A stretch of 64,000 bases of DNA, taken from the NCBI RefSeq assembly GCF_963678635.1, contig NC_087071.1:24997821-25061820 (forward strand), in the 5' to 3' direction. Numbering within the stretch: the first letter of the stretch is position 1; each line of letters starts with the position of its first letter. Below the pieces are notes generated by a model. That model saw nothing but the letters and a program-made list of their open reading frames with translations, was not told where the DNA came from and ran no database searches. Below, one piece after another: positions 59,016 to 64,000 of the stretch. Both the position numbers and the translations under genes were made by a program. This DNA is from Symsagittifera roscoffensis (lineage: Eukaryota > Xenacoelomorpha > Acoela > Convolutidae).

Positions 59016-61148
59016 ATAGAAGGAATCCGTTCGTAGAATTGTTGTTTTTTTCACGCAAGCTAGTCAAGCTCTGATTATTAATTAGTTCAAGTTATATCAT
59101 ACGCGGAATTGGTTCCCAGAAAGAATAGAGTTTTTAAGCGAGCTATTCGAGCTTTGAAAGTTTTAATTCTTTCAATTTTCTTCAAATACGAATACGGTTT
59201 GCGAAAAAGCTGAGATTTTTCAGCAATCAATTTGAGCTACGAAATTTTGAAATATTTCAAGTTATGTAAATTACAGAATCGGTTAGCAAAAAAGTGTAAT
59301 CAGTCAGCAAAAAAAAGTGTAATTTTTTAAGCTAGCTTTTGGAACTTTGAAATTTTGAAATATAACAATTTGTTTCATAGAAGGAATCCGTTCGTGAAAG
59401 TGTTGAATTTTTCAAGCAAGGTAGTCAAGCTCTGAATCTTAAATAGTTCAGGTTTATCATACGCAGAATCGGTTCGCAAATAGAATGAAGTTCCTAAGCA
59501 AGATATTCGAGCTTTGAAAGTTTGAATTCTTTTAAGTTTTTTCAAAGACGAAAACGGTTTGCAAAAAAGCTGACATTTTTCAGCAATCAATTTGAGCTAT
59601 GAAAATTTGAAATATTTCAAGATATATAAATGACAGAATCAGTTAGCAAAAAAGTGTAATCGGTCAGCAAAAAAGTGAAGTTTTTTAAGCTAGCTTTTAG
59701 AGCTTTGAAACTTGGAAATATAACAAGTTATTTCATAGAAGGAATCCGTTCGTGGAATTGTTGTATTTTTCACGCAAGCTAGTCAAGCTCTGATTATTAA
59801 TTAATTCAAGTTATATCATACGCGGATATGGCTCCCAGAAAGAATAGAGTTTTTAAGCAAGCTATTCGAGCTTTGAAAGTTTTAATTCTTTCAATTTTTT
59901 TCAAATACGAATACGGTTTGCGAAAAAGCTGAGATGTTTCAGCTATCAATTTGAGCTACAAAATTTTGAAATAATTTGAGTTATATAAATGACAGAATCG
60001 GTTAGCAAAAAAGTGTAATCGGTCAGCAAAAAAGTGTAATTTTGTACGCTAGCTTTTGGAGCTTTGAAACTTTGAAATCTAAAAAGTTATTTCATAGAAG
60101 GAATTCGTTCGTGGAATTGTTGAATTTTTCACGCAAGCTGGTCAAGCTCTGAATCTTAAATAGCTCAAGTTATATCATACGCTGAATCGGTTCGCAAAAA
60201 GAATGAAGTTCCTAAACAAAATATTCCAGCTTTGAAAGTTTGAATTCTTTCAAGTTTTTTCAAAGACAAAAACGGTTTGCGAAAAAGCTGAGATTTTTCA
60301 GCAATCAGTTTGAGCTACAAAATTTTGAAATATTTCGGGTTATATAAATGACAGAATCGGTTAGCAAAAAAGTGTAATCGGTCAGCAAAAAAGTGTAATT
60401 TTTTACGCTAGCTTTTGGAGCTTTGAAACTTTGATATCTAACAAGTTATTTCATAGAAGGAATCCGTTCGTGGAATTGTTGAATTTTTCACGCAAGCTGG
60501 TCAAGCTCTGAATATTAAATAGTTCAAGTTATATCACACGCGGAATTGTTTCGCAGAAAGAATAGATTTTTTGAGCAAGCTATTCGAGCTTTGAAAGTTC
60601 AAATTCTTTCAATTTTCTTCAAATACGAATACGGCTTGCGAAAAGGCTGAGATTTTTCAGCAACCAATTTGAGCTACAAAAGTTTCAAATTTTTCGAGTT
60701 ATATAAATGACAGAATCGGTTAGCAAAAAAGTGTAATCGGTCAGCAAAAAAGTATAATTTTTTACGCTAGCTTTTGGAGCTTTGAAACTTTGAAATCTAA
60801 CAAGTTATTTCATAGAAGGAATCCGTTTGTGGAATTGTTGAATTTTTCACGCAAGCTAGTCAAGCTCTGAATCTTAAATAGTTCGAGTTATATAATACGC
60901 GGAATCGGTTCGCAAAAAGAATGAAGTTCCTAAGCAAATTATTCGAGCTTTGAAAGTTTGCATTCTTTCAAGTTTTTTCAAAAAGGAAAACGGTTTGCGA
61001 AAAAGCTGAGATTTTTCAGCAACCAATTTGAGCTACAAAAGTTTGAAATTTTTCGAGTTATATAAATGACAGAATCGGTTAGCAAAAAAGTGTAATTTTT
61101 AAGCCAGCTTTTGGAGCTTTGAAAATTTGATATATAACAAGTTATTCC
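59016..61148. repeat. 359-bp monomer array with TTTTTTACGC sub1 variants
   Basis: Spacings are 361, 358, 359, 359, 359 and 337 bp. The unit at 58.9-59.4 kb resembles 57.75-58.3 kb (CTGATTATTAATTAGTTC, GGTTCCCAGAAAG). From 60.0 kb three units carry TACGCTAGC in sub1 at 359-bp spacing (60,045; 60,404; 60,763). Confidence 0.85.
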
Positions 61149-62370
61149 ATAGAAGGAATCCGTTCGTGGAAGTGTTGAATTTTTCAAGCAAGCTAGTCAA
61201 GCTCTGAATCTTAAATATTTCGAGTTATATAATAAGCGGAATCGGTTCGCAAAAAGAATGAAGTTCCTAAGCAAAATATTCGAGCTTTGAAAGTTTGAAT
61301 TCTTTCAAGTTTTTTCAAAAACGAAAACGGTTTGCGAAAAAGCTGAGATTTTTCAGCAACCAATTTGAGCTACAAAAGTTTGAAATTTTTCGAGTTATAT
61401 AAATGACAGAATCGGTTAGCAAAAAAGTGTAATCGGTCAGCAAAAAAGTATAATTTTTTACGCTAGCTTTTGGAGCTTTGAAACTTTGAAATCTAACAAG
61501 TTATTTCATAGAAGGAATCCGTTTGTGGAACTGTTGAATTTTTCACGCAAGCCAGTGAAGCTCTGAATCTTAAATAGTTCAAGTTATATCACACGCGGAA
61601 TTGTTCCGCAGAAAGAATAGATTTTTTGAGCAAGCTGTTCGAGCTTTGAAAGTTCGAATTCTTTCAATTTTCTTCAAATACGAATACGGCTTGCGAAAAA
61701 GCTGAGATGTTTCAGCTATCAGTTTGAGCACAAAATCTTTGAATTTTTTCAAGTTATATAAATGACCGAATCGGTGAGCAAAAAAGGTAATTTTTTCAGC
61801 CAGCTTTTGCAGCTTTGAAAATTTGAAATATAACAAGTTATTCCATAAAAGGAATCCGTTCGTGGAAGTGTTGAATTTTTCAAGCAAGCTAGTCAAGCTC
61901 TGAATCTTAATTAGTTCGAGTTATATAAAGGACAGAATCGGTTTGCAAAAAAGTGTAATCGGTCAGCAAAAGAGTATAATTTTTTACGCTAGCTTTTGGA
62001 GCTTTGAAACTTTGAAATCTAACAAGTTATTTCATAGAAGGAATCCGTTTGTGGAACTGTTGAATTTTTCACGCAAGCTAGTGAAGCTCTGAATCTTAAA
62101 TAGTTCAAGTTATATCACACGCGGAATTGTTCCGCAGAAAGAATAGATTTTTTGAGCAAGCTATTCGAGCTTTGAAAGTTCGAATTCTTTCAATTTTCTT
62201 CAAATACGAATACGGCTTGCGAAAAAGCTGAGATGTTTCAGCTATCAGTTTGAGCACAAAATCTTTGAATTTTTTCAAGTTATATAAATGACCGAATCGG
62301 TTAGCAAAAAAGGGTAATTTTTTAAGCCAGCTTTGCAGCTTTGAAAATTTGAAATATAACAAGTTATTTC
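61149..62370. repeat. 526-bp duplication with a 189-bp two-block unit
   Basis: Spacings are 359, 337, 189 and 337 bp. In the 189-bp unit (61,844-62,033), sub2 (CTTAATTAGTTCGAG) runs into the end of sub4 (TTATATAAAGGACAG), so two blocks are lost. Flanking segments with GCGGAATTGTTCCGCAG, AGTTCGAATTC and ACGGCTTGCG repeat at 526 bp. The paired minus-strand frames 61,579-61,896 and 62,105-62,362 reflect this duplication and are not genes. Confidence 0.82.
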
Positions 62371-64000
62371 ATAGAAGGAATCCGTTCGTGGAATTGTTGA
62401 ATTTTTCACGCAAGCTAGTCAAGGTCTGAATCATAAATAGTTCAAGTTATATCATACGTGGAATTGGTTCCCAGAAAGAATAGAGTTTTTAAGCAAGCTA
62501 TTCGAGCTTTGAAAATTTGAATTCTTTCAATTTTCTTCAAATACGAATACGGTTTGCGAAAAAGCTGAGATGTTTCAGCTATCAGTTTGAGCACGAAATC
62601 TTTGAAACTTTTCAAGTTATATAAATGAAAGAATCGGTTAGCAAAAAAGTGTAATTTTTTAAGCTAGCTTTTGGAGCTTTGAAATTTTGAAATATATTAA
62701 GTTAGTTCATAGAAGGATTCCGTTCGTGGAAGTGTTGAATTTTTCAAGCAAGCTAGTCAAGCTCTGAATCCTAAATAGCTCAAATTATATCATACGCGGA
62801 ATCGGTTCGCAAAAAGAATGAAGTTCCTAAGCAAGATATTCGAGCTTTGAAAGTTTGAATTCTTTCAAGTTTTTTCAAAGACGAAAACGGTTTGCGAAAA
62901 AGCTGAGATTTTTCAGCAATCATTTTGAGCTACAAAATTTTGAAATATTTGGAGTTATATAAATGACAGAATCGGTTAGCAAAAAAGTGTAATCGGTCAG
63001 CAAAAAAGTGTAATTTTTTAAGCTAGCTTTAAGAGCTTTGAAACTTTGAAATCTAACAAGTTATTTCATAGAAGGAATCCATTCGTGGAATTGTTGAGTT
63101 TTTCACGCAAGCTAGTCAAGGTCTGAATCTTAAATAGTTCAAGTTATATCATACGCGGAATTGGTTCGCAGAAAGAATAGATTTTTAAGCAAGCTATTCG
63201 AAAAAGCTGAGATGTTTCAGCTATCAATTTGAGCACGAAATCTTTGAAACTTTTCAAGTTACATAAATGACAGAATCGGTTAGCAAAAAAAAGTAATTTT
63301 TTATGCTAGTTTTTGGAGCTTTGAAATTTTGAAATATATTAAGTTAGTTCATAGAAGGATTCCGTTCGTGGAAGTGTTGAAATTTTTACGCAAGCTAGTC
63401 AAGCTCTGAATCTTAAATAGCTCAAGTTATATCATACTCGGAATCGGTTCGCGAAAAGAATGAAGTTCCTAAGCAAGATATTCGAGCTTTGAAAGTTTGA
63501 ATTCTTTCAAGTTTTTTCAAAGACAAAAACGGTGTGCGAAAAAACTGAGATTATTCAGCAATCATTTTGAGCTACAAAATTTTGAAATATTTGGAGTTAT
63601 ATAAATGACAGAATCGGTTAGCAAAAAAGTGTAATCGGTCAGCAAAAAAGTGTAATTTTTTAAGCTAGCTTTAAGAGCTTTGAAACTTTGAAATCTAACA
63701 AGTTATTTCATAGAAGGAATCCATTCGTGGAATTGTTGAGTTTTTCACGCAAGCTAGTCAAGGTCTGAATCTTAAATAGTTCAAGTTATATCATACGCGG
63801 AATTGGTTCGCAGAAAGAATAGATTTTTAAGCAAGCTATTCGAAAAAGCTGAGATGTTTCAGCTATCAATTTGAGCACGAAATCTTTGAAACTTTTCAAG
63901 TTACATAAATGACAGAATCGGTTAGCAAAAAAAAGTAATTTTTTATGCTAGTTTTTGGAGCTTTGAAATTTTGAAATATATTAAGTTAGTTCATAGAAGG
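62371..64000. repeat. 642-bp HOR (359 + 283 bp), two copies
   Basis: After a 338-bp spacing, spacings of 359, 283, 359 and 283 give two 642-bp copies (landmarks 62,708, 63,350 and 63,992). In the 283-bp unit sub3 (AAGCAAGCTATTCG) is joined directly to sub4 (AAAAAGCTGAGATG), a deletion of about 55 bp. The copies differ at several bases. The window ends just inside the next unit, so the array continues to the right. Confidence 0.87.

Larger units (their letters stand above)
1..64000. repeat. Continuous tandem satellite array (84-bp block; 338 / 358-359-bp monomers)
   Basis: The window is filled end to end by one satellite family, all copies in the same orientation. The sub1/sub2 junction (TTTCATA or a one-base variant) was located 183 times, with most spacings 335-342 or 356-361 bp. 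Exceptional spacings (189, 275-283, 343-346, 421-422, 448, 497-528 bp) are explained by loss, gain or fusion of blocks of about 84 bp, or by small indels. I saw no unrelated sequence longer than a few tens of bases, no inverted segment and no transposon-like insertion. Such arrays are typical of eukaryotic centromeric or heterochromatic DNA; that location is inferred, since nothing in the window marks a centromere directly. Confidence 0.97.

Noticed and set aside
61975-61985. TATAAT-like and TTGAAT-like words resembling bacterial promoters.
   Set aside because: They arise from the A+T-rich repeat, occur at repeat phase throughout and have no gene downstream.
1-64000. Telomeric repeats, rRNA, tRNA or retroelement parts.
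   Set aside because: No TTAGGG- or TTTAGGG-type runs, no cloverleaf-like or conserved rRNA words, and no long terminal repeats or target-site duplications were seen.

Overview
The whole 64 kb is one uninterrupted, head-to-tail satellite DNA array. I see no protein-coding gene, RNA gene, transposon or CRISPR array. Every monomer lies in the same orientation. Reading frames of up to about 105 codons occur, but they are translations of the satellite itself and recur wherever the same repeat phase recurs. A megasatellite of this kind points to a eukaryotic nuclear genome, most likely centromeric, pericentromeric or other constitutive heterochromatin. The species cannot be named from the sequence. 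A hand count of one unit gives about 32 % G+C and no CpG depletion.

The array has several tiers. The oldest is a block of about 84 bp with recurring words GAATCGGTT, GCAAAAA, TTTTTCAAGCAAGCT, GAGCTTTGAAA and TTCAAGTTA. Four diverged versions of it (sub1-sub4: 85, 84, 84 and 85 bp) make the working monomer of 338 bp. A second monomer class of 358-359 bp carries a 21-bp tandem duplication inside sub1. I mapped 183 copies of the sub1/sub2 junction (the C of TTTCATA) by eye, from 210 to 63,992, so the mean spacing is about 350 bp. Above the monomer are many local higher-order repeats (HORs) of 642 to 3,268 bp.

Layout: 1-5.7 kb is a divergent block with unit lengths of 276-513 bp, arranged as a 3,268-bp HOR plus a shortened second copy. 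From 5.7 to 32.5 kb there is an almost pure 338-bp array with one 509-bp fusion unit. This stretch includes three near-identical 1,010-bp HOR copies (15.4-18.4 kb), related cassettes at 22.6-25.9 kb, a 1,691-bp HOR (28.1-31.5 kb) and an apparently exact 677-bp duplication (31.1-32.5 kb). From 32.5 to 44.5 kb, 338- and 359-bp monomers are mixed, with a 2,113-bp six-monomer HOR in two copies (34.7-38.9 kb) and a three-monomer HOR of about 1,055 bp (38.9-41.0 kb). At 44.5-48.8 kb there is a 2,307-bp HOR and a 1,947-bp copy lacking one monomer. At 48.8-54.9 kb the array is very uniform 358/359-bp units of two kinds, in runs of 1-2-3-2-1. The last 9 kb is mixed again, with fusion, deletion and extra-subunit units. 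It also holds a five-subunit unit resembling those at the window start, and a 180-bp patch matching sequence 46 kb away.

There is no gene-level cooperation to describe. The content is a record of satellite evolution: unequal exchange in steps of 84 or 169 bp, local amplification of HORs, and short conversion-like transfers between distant parts of the array. The most noteworthy points are the nested hierarchy, the 1-2-3-2-1 run pattern, the distant patches and the CpG content. All distances and counts are by hand from the sequence and should be recomputed.
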